A DNA stretch of 64,000 bases from Clostridioides sp. ES-S-0054-01 (GCA_021561035.1 CP067346.1:3627001-3691000), one strand, 5' to 3'. Positions 28,231 to 42,572 are shown, numbered from the stretch's first letter. Translations and numbers: made by a program. Notes: generated by a model from the letters alone, not told the origin.

Positions 28231-29493
28231 TTATACAATAAAATCAAATGCTTCTTTTTCAACTCCATCCAACTTTAAATTAAATAATTTTAATATAGTT
28301 GTAGCATGAGCTCTTAAGTCACCTTCTTTTATAATCACACCACTTTTAATATTAGGTCCAAAAGCTATAAATGGAGGTCTATTACCCTTAGTAGGTAAAT
28401 GACCATGTGTCGCCACAGCAAATTTGTAGTCTTTTATATCCGAATCCTTTATAATGCTTCCTTCTAAATCATTTCCAAAGGAAATTCCTTCAATTCCTTC
28501 AATTACCATTTCAAAATCACCTTCAAGACCAAGACTAGATGCTTCTTCTTTACTAAAAATATTCTCTATAAATAATTCTTCTCTAGATGCTTCAAGCAGT
28601 TCTCTTAGCTCTGTTAATCTGTCTAAATTATTTACTATTATTTGAGCTGATATTCCAGAAGAATTTACATAGGCATCAAAGTTCTTAACTTCGCCATTTT
28701 CAACTGTTATAAATCCTTTTGATTCAAGCAAGACGTTTGGATTTATAACTTTATCAACTCTAAGATGACCGTGGTCTCCAAGTATTATAAAATTAGTATC
28801 TTCATACGTACCAGCATCCTTTGTAGCTTGAATTATACATCCTAGCCATTCATCATTCATTTTCAACGCTTTATTTACTTCATCATTAAATAAACCGTAA
28901 TTATGTCGTGTATGATCCAATGTAGCCAAATGTATTAACATTAAATCTGGCTTATGTTCCTTTATAATATCCACTGCACAGTTTACTCCGAACAAATCCA
29001 TGTTCGGTTCTAACTTCCAATCAATATAATGACAATGTTTGTTGTAAATGCCATCCATTATAATCTTACTGGAACTTTTTTCAAAAACCTCTCTTGGGTC
29101 ATCTTCTCTATTAGGAGCCCATATTTCTGCAATATTATAGTCTATATTTGGATTTGCTCCCATTACAGGCCATAATACACTAGAGGTAGTTAGATTGTTT
29201 TCTTTTGCTACATCTATAATAGTCTTTACTTTTATGTCTTTTGAATACCAGTACCAATCTTTATTTTCTTTGTTGGGGTTAAATTTTTCATTATGATATA
29301 TACCATGTTTTTTGGGATATACTCCCGTAACCATGCTAGTATGACATGGATATGTCAAAGTAGGATACACACAATTTATATTTTTTACTATAGAACAATT
29401 TTCTAATATATATTTAAAATTGGGTAGATTTTTTACGAATTCCAAATCTTTTTCAAATAAAGAATCTACTGATAATACTATAACTTTTGTCAT
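28231..29493 (-). CDS. Alkaline-phosphatase-superfamily phosphodiesterase (cytosolic)
   Basis: A 420-residue protein of the type I phosphodiesterase/nucleotide pyrophosphatase family. Metal and nucleophile residues are visible: LSVDSLF (Asp8), PTLTYPCHTSMVTG with the nucleophilic Thr, ATLDHTRHNYG, ILGDHGHL and VATHGHLP. No signal peptide is present, so it should act in the cytosol. It is the last gene of the ABC importer operon, 61 bases after the binding-protein gene, which suggests it hydrolyses an imported phosphodiester (for example a glycerophosphodiester) or a related phosphonate. Substrate is inference; nucleotide pyrophosphatase activity is an alternative. Confidence 0.85.
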   Translation of the reverse strand: MTKVIVLSVDSLFEKDLEFVKNLPNFKYILENCSIVKNINCVYPTLTYPCHTSMVTGVYPKKHGIYHNEKFNPNKENKDWYWYSKDIKVKTIIDVAKENNLTTSSVLWPVMGANPNIDYNIAEIWAPNREDDPREVFEKSSSKIIMDGIYNKHCHYIDWKLEPNMDLFGVNCAVDIIKEHKPDLMLIHLATLDHTRHNYGLFNDEVNKALKMNDEWLGCIIQATKDAGTYEDTNFIILGDHGHLRVDKVINPNVLLESKGFITVENGEVKNFDAYVNSSGISAQIIVNNLDRLTELRELLEASREELFIENIFSKEEASSLGLEGDFEMVIEGIEGISFGNDLEGSIIKDSDIKDYKFAVATHGHLPTKGNRPPFIAFGPNIKSGVIIKEGDLRAHATTILKLFNLKLDGVEKEAFDFIV

Positions 29494-29554
29494 TTACATT
29501 ACCTCTTCATTCATATATTATTAAATACTTTTAATCTGCTACAAGTCTACATAA

Positions 29555-30859
29555 TTATTTATTTGTTTTATCTATTACTGCCTGCATTGCAGTAGTTCCT
29601 TTGCTGACTGTATCTTTTGGATTTACATTTAAATCAGTAAGCCCCTTTTTAATCTCATCCATTAGCTTATCAGTTGCTTCCTTATATCCATTTAACATTG
29701 GAAGTGCAACGGCATATTGTAATTGGTCAGTTGCAACTTTATATTGAGGTTTTTCTTTATATAATGTTTGTAACTCTTCTGATTTTATTGCATCTTCAGT
29801 TGTTGGTAAATATCCTGTTGATGAACTAAATTGAACTATTTTATCAGTTTGTGTCATCCATTTTATAAATTCTACACTTGCCTCTTTTTCCTTATCAGTC
29901 CCACCTTCAAGCATAACTAAGTTTGCTCCACCTGTAGGAGTTGCATATTTTTGATTTTTTGGTAAAAATGCTGTTGATATTTCAAATTTACCTTCTGTTT
30001 GTTGCATAAGCCCTGCTAAATCTGCTGTTGATGTGAATATCATACCTACTTTACTATTTACAAAGTCTTGTTTTGCCACATCCCAAGCATTATAATCTTC
30101 ACCAGGAGGCATTTTCATTATTCCAGCTTTCATCATATCTTGCCAGAATTTAACTGGTGCTTGTCCTGCTTCATTATTAAATGCTACTTTTTTACCATTA
30201 GCTATTTCTCCACCACTTTGCATCACCATAGCTTCATAGAACCAAATATCTATTGGTGTTTCAAAACCATAAGTATCTTCTGATTTATTCGTCATTTTAT
30301 TAGCATACTCTTTAAGCTCTTCCCATGATTTTGGACCTGAAGGGTCAAGACCTGCTTTAGTTGCCATGTCTTTATTTATGTATAATATTGGTGTACTTCT
30401 GTTAAATGGCATTCCAACAAACTTATTTTCATAATAGGAATTTGTTAAAAGACCAGAAAAAAATCTTTCTTGGTAAGTTTTATCAAAATACTTGCTCATA
30501 TCTACTAAAGCACCTGCTGATGCAAATGTACCTGTTTGAGTTATTTCTAATAATGTTACGTCTGGTTGGTCTTTAGAAGTTAAAGCTGCCTGTAATTTTG
30601 TTGCATTTTCATAATAATCTTTTTGTTTTAACATATTTACCTGTACATCCTTATGTTCATTATTAAACTGGTCAACCATTTTTTGTGCAGTTTCACCATT
30701 AGTTCCACCTAAAGGAGCCCAGAAATCTATCTTTGTAATATTGCTATCAGTCTTTTCTCCTTTAGATGCATTTGAATCATTAGAATTTGAACAACCAACT
30801 AAAGAACCTAATAATAATGTTATTGCTAATCCTGTTGCTAATTTTCTTTTAAGCTTCAT
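29555..30859 (-). CDS. ABC importer substrate-binding lipoprotein (UgpB/MalE-like)
   Basis: 434 residues from the ATG at 30859, where GGAGG is spaced 6 bases; an ATG two codons earlier is too close. The signal peptide ends in a lipobox LLLGSLVGC with the lipidated Cys at residue 23, followed by a Ser/Asn-rich linker. The mature part is a cluster B periplasmic-binding fold (IDFWAPLGGTNGETAQKMVD, DVTLLEITQTGTFASAGAL, FIKWMTQTDKIVQF). UgpB-type proteins bind glycerol-3-phosphate or its diesters, while relatives bind oligosaccharides. The adjoining phosphodiesterase favours the former. It is lipid-anchored outside the membrane. Confidence 0.9.
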   Translation of the reverse strand: MKLKRKLATGLAITLLLGSLVGCSNSNDSNASKGEKTDSNITKIDFWAPLGGTNGETAQKMVDQFNNEHKDVQVNMLKQKDYYENATKLQAALTSKDQPDVTLLEITQTGTFASAGALVDMSKYFDKTYQERFFSGLLTNSYYENKFVGMPFNRSTPILYINKDMATKAGLDPSGPKSWEELKEYANKMTNKSEDTYGFETPIDIWFYEAMVMQSGGEIANGKKVAFNNEAGQAPVKFWQDMMKAGIMKMPPGEDYNAWDVAKQDFVNSKVGMIFTSTADLAGLMQQTEGKFEISTAFLPKNQKYATPTGGANLVMLEGGTDKEKEASVEFIKWMTQTDKIVQFSSSTGYLPTTEDAIKSEELQTLYKEKPQYKVATDQLQYAVALPMLNGYKEATDKLMDEIKKGLTDLNVNPKDTVSKGTTAMQAVIDKTNK

Positions 30860-30889
30860 TTTCATCCTCCAAATTTAGTCTTTAATTTT

Positions 30890-31750
30890 TTATTTTATTC
30901 CTGAATACATAAAAGCTTCCTTTACCTTTTTATTTGCAAATATATATACAAGAATTATTGGTAAAATTAGAATTATATTTCCTGCCATTATTACATTCCA
31001 TGCAGTAATTCCTTCTGAAGATTTAAGAAGTGCTACTCCTATTGGTAAAGTTCTTATGGCATCTGTATTTGTCATTACTAAAGGCCAGAAGTAATTGTTC
31101 CAATGATATATAAAATTGAATAATATAAATGTTATTACTGCTGGTTTTGCCATAGGAACCATTATTTTAAACATTATTTTTAAATCAGAAGCATTATCTA
31201 GTTTAGCTGCTTCAATAATCTCATCTGAAATCTGCATAAAATTTTGTCTAAGTAGAAATATGCCAAATGAAGATGTCATAAATGGAATTATAAGCGGAAC
31301 ATATGTGTTTATAAATCCAAGCTTACTCATCATCATATACACCGGTAGAAAAGTTACTTGTGGCGGAATCATAAGTCCTATAAGCAAAAGCCCAAATAAC
31401 ATTTTCTCACCTTTGAATTTAATCTTAGAAAATGCATAAGCTGCTGGAACCATCACTAAAAACTGTATAATTAGAACACTTCCTGTTACAAATACACTAT
31501 TTAGTAAGTATCTAAAAAATGGACCTGAATTCCATGCTGTACTATAATTTTCTAAAACTATATCATTTGGTATAATAGTAGGCGGTAATTGCATCATTTC
31601 TTGTGGATTTTTAAAAGATGTTGATAACATCCATATAAAAGGGAATATAAATATTGCAGATAAAAGTAGTAAAATTAATACTTCTATTGATTTTGATGCT
31701 ATTTTTTTTATATCAATTTTGTCTTTTTTGATAGGTTGTATAATATCCAT
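30890..31750 (-). CDS. ABC importer permease (UgpE/MalG-like)
   Basis: 286 residues, six predicted membrane segments and the MalG-type EAA loop EAAKLDNASDLKIMFKIMVP, which couples to the ATPase. N-terminal FIWMLSTSFKNPQEM is typical of this subfamily. The GGAGGAG ribosome binding site is preceded by a perfect 15-bp tandem duplication (31762-31791). It forms the inner-membrane channel with the permease encoded upstream. Confidence 0.93.
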   Translation of the reverse strand: MDIIQPIKKDKIDIKKIASKSIEVLILLLLSAIFIFPFIWMLSTSFKNPQEMMQLPPTIIPNDIVLENYSTAWNSGPFFRYLLNSVFVTGSVLIIQFLVMVPAAYAFSKIKFKGEKMLFGLLLIGLMIPPQVTFLPVYMMMSKLGFINTYVPLIIPFMTSSFGIFLLRQNFMQISDEIIEAAKLDNASDLKIMFKIMVPMAKPAVITFILFNFIYHWNNYFWPLVMTNTDAIRTLPIGVALLKSSEGITAWNVIMAGNIILILPIILVYIFANKKVKEAFMYSGIK

Positions 31751-31761
31751 TTTCTCCTCCT

Positions 31762-31791
31762 TCTCGATAGACCTTATCTCGATAGACCTTA
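31762..31791. repeat. Perfect 15-bp tandem duplication before the permease gene
   Basis: TCTCGATAGACCTTA occurs twice head to tail (31762-31776 and 31777-31791) in the 54-base gap between the two permease genes, just upstream of the second gene's ribosome binding site. It looks like a recent slippage duplication. Confidence 0.9.
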
Positions 31792-31804
31792 TATTTTACT
31801 TTCT

Positions 31805-32674
31805 TTATTGATAGTGAACTTTCTTTGACAGTAATCTGAAATTAGCATATGTAGCAATCATAACTATAGCTAATAAAAACATACTCGCTGCATTTGCTTG
31901 TCCTATGTCATAATATATAAACCCAGACTCATATATATAATAAGATAACATGTTGGTCGAACCTAATGGACCACCTTGTGTCATTATACTTATCTCATCA
32001 AATACTTGAAATGATGCAGTTGTTGTTGTTATCATAAGAAAAAATATTGTCGGTGATAATAGTGGTAAGGTCACCTTAAAGAAATTAGTTATTTTGTTTG
32101 CATTATCTAATTTAGATGCCTCATATATATAGTTTGGTATAGATTTAAGACATGATAACACTATTAAAATATTATATCCTAGAGTTTTCCATATACCTAT
32201 CAGAATTAGTGACATCAAAGCTGAATTTTCACTTGAAAGCCACTTTGATGTTGGTAAATGCAATGTTGACAGTATCCAGTTTAAAAAACCATATTGTGGC
32301 TCCATAATCCAAAGCCATAATACAGCAACAGATACTAATGAAATTACATGTGGTGTAAAGATTATACTTTGTGTCAAATTGTGTATTATAGAGTTTTTAT
32401 TTAACCAAACAGCAAGAACTACAGCTAATGAGATAGATATAGCCACCATAAAAAAAGTATAGATTGCAGTATTTATTATAGTCTGTATAAATTCTGGATT
32501 CTTTAAAAGTTCTATATAATTGTTTAAACCTACATTTTCAAAAGTTGAACTAAGAAGACTACCTGATTTGAAACTTAGAGATATTGTCTTAATTATTGGA
32601 TATACTATAAACAATAGAGTTCCTATAATAGCAGGTGTTATATATAAATAGGCTTTATTAAATCGCTTTTTCAT
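31805..32674 (-). CDS. ABC importer permease (UgpA/MalF-like)
   Basis: 289 residues with six predicted membrane segments; the first is YITPAIIGTLLFIVYPIIK. The EAA loop reads YEASKLDNANKITNFFKVTL. It has AAAGGAG before its ATG and overlaps the end of the ATPase gene by 17 bases, implying translational coupling. It pairs with the permease downstream to form the translocation pore. Confidence 0.93.
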   Translation of the reverse strand: MKKRFNKAYLYITPAIIGTLLFIVYPIIKTISLSFKSGSLLSSTFENVGLNNYIELLKNPEFIQTIINTAIYTFFMVAISISLAVVLAVWLNKNSIIHNLTQSIIFTPHVISLVSVAVLWLWIMEPQYGFLNWILSTLHLPTSKWLSSENSALMSLILIGIWKTLGYNILIVLSCLKSIPNYIYEASKLDNANKITNFFKVTLPLLSPTIFFLMITTTTASFQVFDEISIMTQGGPLGSTNMLSYYIYESGFIYYDIGQANAASMFLLAIVMIATYANFRLLSKKVHYQ

Positions 32675-33728
32675 AAATATCTCCTTTAATTTTAGAATAC
32701 ATATTTTTACATTTTTTTATATCTTCTATTCTTTCTCCATGTTTATCAAAATAATATAAATCTTTTTCTAACAAACTTATTCTTAAAGTTCTTCCAATAT
32801 CAAATATATCATTTTCTGTTTTAACTCTTACCTCACTATTAAGAACAGACAGACAATATATAGTTTCATTTCCCAAGACTTCTTTAGTCATGACTTTTCC
32901 AAATAGGCTAAATACACTATCATTTTTTCCATCTATATTTATACTCTCTAGTGTTGCTTTTTCTGGTCTAAATCCAAGTTTGACATCATTTTTCATATTT
33001 AGTATATTCATACAAGGATTTCCAATAAACTGCGCCACAAATAAGTTTTTAGGATTTTGATATATTTTCTTTGGAGAACCTATTTGCATTATCTTACCTT
33101 TGTTCATTATAACTATCTTATCTGCCATAGACATTGCTTCAACCTGGTCGTGAGTTACATAAACAAATGTTGATTTTAGCTTTTGATGTAATTGTATTAA
33201 TTCTGTTCTCATTTGATTTCTTAATTTAGCATCTAGATTTGATAATGGCTCATCCATTAAAAATACCTTTGGATTTTTAACCATTGCTCTAGCAAGTGCT
33301 ACTCTTTGTCTTTGACCTCCAGATAGGTTACCTGGTTTCACATTTAAATAATCTTGTAACCCTACTACATCAATAACTTCTAGTATAAGTTTTTCTCTTT
33401 TTTCTTTTGCTACTTTCTTATTTTTAAGTCCAAACTCTATATTTTCTCTAACAGTCATATGTGGATATAGTGCATAGTTTTGAAATACCATAGCTATATC
33501 TCTTTTACTAGCATCCATTTTTGTTACATCATTTTCTTCAATTTTCAACTTACCTGAAGTTATATCCTCAAGACCTGCAATCATTCTTAATGTTGTAGAT
33601 TTCCCACATCCGCTTGGACCTACCAACACTGTAAAAGAACCATCTTCTATAGTAAGATTTAAGTTTTCTATAACAGTATTTTTTTTATTATAAGATTTTG
33701 TGACATTTTCTAGTCTTATATTTGCCAT
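32658..33728 (-). CDS. ABC importer ATPase (UgpC/MsmX/MalK-like)
   Basis: 356 residues. Walker A GPSGCGKST, Q-loop MVFQNYALYPHMTV, signature LSGGQRQRVALARA, Walker B VFLMDEPLSNLD and the H-loop VTHDQVEAMS are intact, followed by a C-terminal OB/TOBE regulatory region (LGFRPEKA). This is the CUT1 ATPase type shared by sugar and glycerol-3-phosphate importers. It is the first gene of the operon with an AGGAGG site; its promoter lies in the AT-rich region above 33730. Confidence 0.94.
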   Translation of the reverse strand: MANIRLENVTKSYNKKNTVIENLNLTIEDGSFTVLVGPSGCGKSTTLRMIAGLEDITSGKLKIEENDVTKMDASKRDIAMVFQNYALYPHMTVRENIEFGLKNKKVAKEKREKLILEVIDVVGLQDYLNVKPGNLSGGQRQRVALARAMVKNPKVFLMDEPLSNLDAKLRNQMRTELIQLHQKLKSTFVYVTHDQVEAMSMADKIVIMNKGKIMQIGSPKKIYQNPKNLFVAQFIGNPCMNILNMKNDVKLGFRPEKATLESINIDGKNDSVFSLFGKVMTKEVLGNETIYCLSVLNSEVRVKTENDIFDIGRTLRISLLEKDLYYFDKHGERIEDIKKCKNMYSKIKGDIYEKAI

Positions 33729-34081
33729 TTTTATCCTCCTAAAATATTTTATTTAGTCCTTTGATTTACTTATAAATTAATAATACTCTTAATTTGTAAA
33801 GGATATATTAAGGCAAAGTGAACATATAGTAAATTTATTAAAATTAAGGTTAAATTATACACATTTTTTGTTAAATATACTAAAGATTAAGTAAATATCC
33901 AATTTGTATTGTTTATAACTTTCTATAATTTTCATAACTACGATTTACTATAAAGATATAATTTAATTTATAATAAAGTATATAAAACTAATTATTTTTA
34001 TAAAACTGCATTTGGGAGTGTAATGTTATTTTAAATTCAATAAAGAAAAATTTAATGATTGGAATACAAAAGTACAATAAA
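33729..34081. other. AT-rich gap upstream of the ABC importer
   Basis: About 350 bases with no ORF, RNA gene or repeat that I recognise. On the minus strand it should contain the importer promoter; TATAAT-like hexamers occur but none with a convincing -35 partner. Confidence 0.4.
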
Positions 34082-34110
34082 AAAGACCTCTATGGGGGAT
34101 AGAGGTCTTT
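34082..34110 (-). terminator. rrn operon intrinsic terminator
   Basis: Perfect 12-bp stem AAAGACCTCTAT (34082-34093) / ATAGAGGTCTTT (34099-34110) with a five-base loop. On the minus strand it is followed by a T-run, so it terminates the rRNA transcript about 130 bases past 5S. On the plus strand the sequence after it is GC-richer and lacks a T-run. Confidence 0.9.
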
Positions 34111-34240
34111 AAGTGGGGGAGATTGAGTAATTTATTTTTGCTATATTAAGTTTTACAATTATATTATGTCCCAATTTTATAGGGTCTAAACATAAAAAAC
34201 AAAACTTTTTTTAATTTTAATAAGTTTACTCAAAAAAATT

Positions 34241-34357
<117 letters not shown>

Positions 34358-34480
34358 TAATCTCTATGCTTAATATTTCTATTAAGTTTTAGTAAGTTTT
34401 TAGAATCTAGTAACACTAGTTTCTTTAGAGTTAACACTCTAAAAACTACATATATATCTTAATTAATGAACATCAAATAA

Positions 34481-39166
<4,686 letters not shown>

Positions 39167-39235
39167 AAAGTTTATCAGGCTCAGATACTATTGTTATCAA
39201 AATATCTGGCTTTATGGTTTGTTTCTTGTTTTATA

Positions 39236-39259
39236 AATTAACCTACTGTTTAATTTTCA
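39236..39259 (-). other. 16S leader arm of the rRNA processing stem
   Basis: AACCTACTGTTTAATTTTCA (within this interval) is the inverted complement of the spacer segment at 37634-37656 (TTAAACAGTAGGT core). The two flank 16S and would pair in the precursor to form an RNase III-type stalk. Confidence 0.8.
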
Positions 39260-39302
39260 AAGTTCATTTTTTATGTCTGCCCTTTTCTTAAGGACAAGTA
39301 AT

Positions 39303-39331
39303 ACTATATCACCTTAAAAATAATCCGTCAA
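39303..39331 (-). promoter_or_regulatory. rrn promoter
   Basis: On the minus strand TTGACG (39326-39331), a 17-base spacer and TATAGT (39303-39308), about 140 bases upstream of mature 16S. The AT-rich sequence directly upstream fits an UP element. The promoter begins 30 bases past the sirC stop codon. Confidence 0.9.
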
Positions 39332-39360
39332 TACATTTTTAATATTTTTTATTTTATTTT

Positions 39361-39939
39361 TTATATATCAAATTTTTTTAACTCTTCTAAATCTAGTGTT
39401 ATCAACCTATTGAGTATATCTTTTCTTTTAATTTTATCTTCATATTTTTTTATAACTTTTTTTCTAATATCACCTAATACATTTAAATATTCCTCATAAT
39501 CTTCAGTGTATCTCTCCTCAAGCTCTTTCTTTATCTTTGATGATAATGAAGGACTTTTACCCCCAGTAGATATACTTATAAGTAAATCGCCTCTTTTTAT
39601 ATATGATGGAACAGTAAAATTTGATATTTCTACGTTGTCAACAACATTTACTAATTTATTTTTTGCTCTACAATATAATCCTATTTCCATATTCAATTCC
39701 CTATTATTTGTAGCAGCGACTATTACAGAAGCACTCTCTATATACACTTCTTTATAATCATCCTTTATTATTTTTATATTTCCTTCTGACTCATAAAACT
39801 TATTTAAAATTTGTTTAGAAACTATAGTAACACTCTTATTGAATTCTAAAAAATTTTTACATTTCCTATATGCAACTTCTCCTCCACCAATTATAACTAC
39901 ATCTAAATCATCTAATTTTAAATTAATAGGATACAGCAT
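39361..39939 (-). CDS. sirC: Precorrin-2 dehydrogenase (SirC/Met8 N-terminal type)
   Basis: A 192-residue NAD-dependent enzyme that oxidises precorrin-2 to sirohydrochlorin. The N-terminal Rossmann motif VVIIGGGEVAYRKCKNFLEF, IVAATNNRELN and the GGKSPSLSSKIKKELE segment match SirC/YlnF proteins. It lacks the CysG methyltransferase domain, which is supplied by the cobA-hemD fusion. It is last in the riboswitch-controlled cluster. No terminator is visible before the rrn promoter 30 bases downstream. Confidence 0.92.
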   Translation of the reverse strand: MLYPINLKLDDLDVVIIGGGEVAYRKCKNFLEFNKSVTIVSKQILNKFYESEGNIKIIKDDYKEVYIESASVIVAATNNRELNMEIGLYCRAKNKLVNVVDNVEISNFTVPSYIKRGDLLISISTGGKSPSLSSKIKKELEERYTEDYEEYLNVLGDIRKKVIKKYEDKIKRKDILNRLITLDLEELKKFDI

Positions 39940-40091
39940 TTTCCACCTCCAAAGTTTATTTAATTACATAAATAAAGTATAGAAATTATAAATTAGTATA
40001 TATTCTTATTCAATAAATTTCTAAATAAAAATACTGTAAAATAGCTAACTAAAATTCCTATACTTTTCAACATTCTTTATACTTCTAGAAT

Positions 40092-41057
40092 TTATTTTTT
40101 CAACAACTTAGCAATATCTTTAGCAAAATAAGTTATTATTATATCTGCTCCAGCTCTTTTTATAGAGGTAATTGATTCAAGAATTACATCTTCATTTAAT
40201 AACCCTTCTCTAACTGCAAACTTAAGCATAGAATATTCTCCACTTACATTATAAGCTGCTAAGGGTAAATCAAAATTGTCTTTAACTCTTCTTATTATAT
40301 CTAAATACGATAATGCAGGTTTAACCATAAGTATATCTGCACCTTCTAATATATCAAGCTCCGTTTCTATTATAGCTTCATTGCTATTTGCTGGGTCCAT
40401 TTGATACGTTTTTCTATCTCCAAAAGATGGCGCTGAATGAGCTGCTTCTCTAAAAGGTCCATAAAAATTTGAAGCGTATTTGACACTGTAAGCCATTATT
40501 CCTACATTTTCTAATCCACTTTTATCTAAAGCTTCTCTTATTGCTTGTATTCTTCCATCCATCATATCAGACGGAGCAACCATATCTGCTCCTGCTTTAG
40601 CATGACTTACAGATATTTTAGCCAAATACTCTAATGATTTATCATTGTCAACATAACCAGTATTAGTTAGAATTCCACAATGTCCATGACTTGTATATTG
40701 ACACATACAGACATCTGTTATTACATTCATATCTGGATTTATCTCTTTAACCTTTCTAATTGCCTTTTGAACTATTCCATTATCATTAAATGCTTGTGAA
40801 GCACACTCATCTTTTTCATCTGGAACACCAAATAACATTATATGTTCAATTCCCAACTCACTAATTTCTTTTACTTCTTCTTCTAACATATCAATTGATA
40901 AATGATAGACATCTGGTAAAGATTTAATTTCTTCTTTTATATGTTCTCCCTCTACTACAAATAGTGGATATATTAAATCTTCTACATTAACTTTAGTTTC
41001 TCTCACTAAATTTCTGATTGCTTTACTTGCTCTTAGTCTTCTTGGTCTTCTTAACAT
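40092..41057 (-). CDS. hemB: Delta-aminolevulinic acid dehydratase (porphobilinogen synthase)
   Basis: A 321-residue enzyme condensing two 5-aminolevulinate molecules. The Cys triad DVCMCQYTSHGHC shows the zinc-dependent form. Schiff-base lysines lie in MAYSVKYASNFYGPF and ILMVKPALSYLD. HSAPSFGDRKTYQMDPAN is the usual active-site lid region. It is 15 bases after the cobA-hemD fusion and 152 before sirC. Confidence 0.97.
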   Translation of the reverse strand: MLRRPRRLRASKAIRNLVRETKVNVEDLIYPLFVVEGEHIKEEIKSLPDVYHLSIDMLEEEVKEISELGIEHIMLFGVPDEKDECASQAFNDNGIVQKAIRKVKEINPDMNVITDVCMCQYTSHGHCGILTNTGYVDNDKSLEYLAKISVSHAKAGADMVAPSDMMDGRIQAIREALDKSGLENVGIMAYSVKYASNFYGPFREAAHSAPSFGDRKTYQMDPANSNEAIIETELDILEGADILMVKPALSYLDIIRRVKDNFDLPLAAYNVSGEYSMLKFAVREGLLNEDVILESITSIKRAGADIIITYFAKDIAKLLKK

Positions 41058-41072
41058 ATCAAGCCTCCAAAA

Positions 41073-42572
41073 TTAATTCTTTATAATTAAATCTACTAAC
41101 GAATCTATCGTAGATTTAGTAGCTTCTTTATATAACTTTATACCTAAACTATTTATTGTCTCTGTAGTTATAGGTCCTATAGATAGTGTTTTTATTTTGT
41201 CTAATATTTTAATATTTTCTTTTCCTATAATTTCAACAAGATTATTTACTGTTGAGGAACTAGTAAAAGTTATATAATCTATATCATTAGAATTTAAAAT
41301 ATCTAATATCTCATCTTTTTTACTTTCATCTATTACGGTTCTATACGTATGTACTTCTGTTACCTCACAAATATTCTTAAGCTTGTCAACTAGATAGTCT
41401 CTAGCATTTTCTGCTCTTGGTATAAGTATATTATCACTACTTTTCAAAATAGGCATTAACTCTTCATACAGTGACTCTGCCACAAATTTTTTTGGTACTA
41501 TATCTGCTATAATTCCTCTTTTTCTCAATTCATTTGATGTAGCAGAACCTATAGCACATACTTTTAAATTAGATAATATCCTTAAATCAAAATTCATTTC
41601 ATATATCTTTTCAAAAAAGATTTCTACAGCATTTTTACTAGTTAATATTAGATAATTATATTTGTTTATACTTTTTATTTCGTTTTCTAACTTAATATTA
41701 TTTTGTAGCTTTTCTATCTTTATAGTAGGTATTTCAACTGGATTTCCACCTAAATCCATTATTTTTTCTACCAATACACTATTTTGATTTCTAGACCTAG
41801 TTACAGCAATACTTTTTCCAAACAAAGGCTTATTCTCAAAGAAGTTCAACTTTTCTCTAAGACCCACAACACTTCCAACTACTATAAGGGTTGGTGGCTT
41901 TACTTCTTCTTTAATAGCAGTTTCATAAACATTCTCAAGTGTAGATGTAACAACTCTTTGATTATATCTAGTTGCCCAACTTATAAGAGCAACTGCTGTA
42001 TCTTTATCTTTTCCCTCTTTCATTAAGTTTTCACTTATTCTCTTTAAGTTTGAGATTCCCATTAAAAATACAAGAGTACCCTTATTATTCGCAAGAGCAT
42101 TCCAATTTAATTCTTCACTATCATCATCCTTCAAATGACCTGTTATTACATGAAATGATGAAGCATGATCTCTATGTGTTATAGGAATACCAGCATAACA
42201 TAAACCTCCTATAGCAGAGGTTATACCTGGAATTACTTCAAATTCTATACCTTCATCTACTAAAGTCTCTGCTTCTTCGCCTCCTCTACCAAATACATAA
42301 GGGTCTCCTCCCTTAAGACGAGTCACATATTTTCCTTCTTTAGCTTTTTCTACTATAATTCTATTTATATCTTCCTGTGGCAAAATATGATTACTTGATG
42401 CCTTTCCTACATATATAAGTTCACAACCAGGCTTAGCCTCCCTTAGGTAACTACTATTTGCTAATCTATCATATACTATTACATCAGATTTTCTTATACA
42501 CTCCAAACCTTTTAAAGTCATAAGTTTATAATCACCTGGTCCTGCCCCTACTAAGTAAACCTTACCCTTCAT
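41073..42572 (-). CDS. cobA-hemD: Fused uroporphyrinogen-III methyltransferase and uroporphyrinogen-III synthase
   Basis: 499 residues from the ATG at 42572 (AAGGAG about 10 bases before); an ATG at 42581 is too near the site. Residues 1-245 are a SUMT/CobA methyltransferase (YLVGAGPGDYKLMTLKGLE, LKGGDPYVFGRGGEEAE, PGITSAIGGLCYAGIPITHR). Residues 250-499 are HemD (KSIAVTRSRNQ, YLILTSKNAVEIFF, ITFTSSSTVNNLVE). The fusion carries out both ring closure to uroporphyrinogen III and its C2/C7 methylation to precorrin-2. It overlaps hemC by 11 bases. CobA-HemD fusions are known in clostridia. Confidence 0.95.
   Translation of the reverse strand: MKGKVYLVGAGPGDYKLMTLKGLECIRKSDVIVYDRLANSSYLREAKPGCELIYVGKASSNHILPQEDINRIIVEKAKEGKYVTRLKGGDPYVFGRGGEEAETLVDEGIEFEVIPGITSAIGGLCYAGIPITHRDHASSFHVITGHLKDDDSEELNWNALANNKGTLVFLMGISNLKRISENLMKEGKDKDTAVALISWATRYNQRVVTSTLENVYETAIKEEVKPPTLIVVGSVVGLREKLNFFENKPLFGKSIAVTRSRNQNSVLVEKIMDLGGNPVEIPTIKIEKLQNNIKLENEIKSINKYNYLILTSKNAVEIFFEKIYEMNFDLRILSNLKVCAIGSATSNELRKRGIIADIVPKKFVAESLYEELMPILKSSDNILIPRAENARDYLVDKLKNICEVTEVHTYRTVIDESKKDEILDILNSNDIDYITFTSSSTVNNLVEIIGKENIKILDKIKTLSIGPITTETINSLGIKLYKEATKSTIDSLVDLIIKN

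Noticed and set aside
33729-34081. Hidden gene in the gap before the ABC importer
   Set aside because: Both strands are interrupted by frequent stops and no ribosome binding site with an open frame was found.
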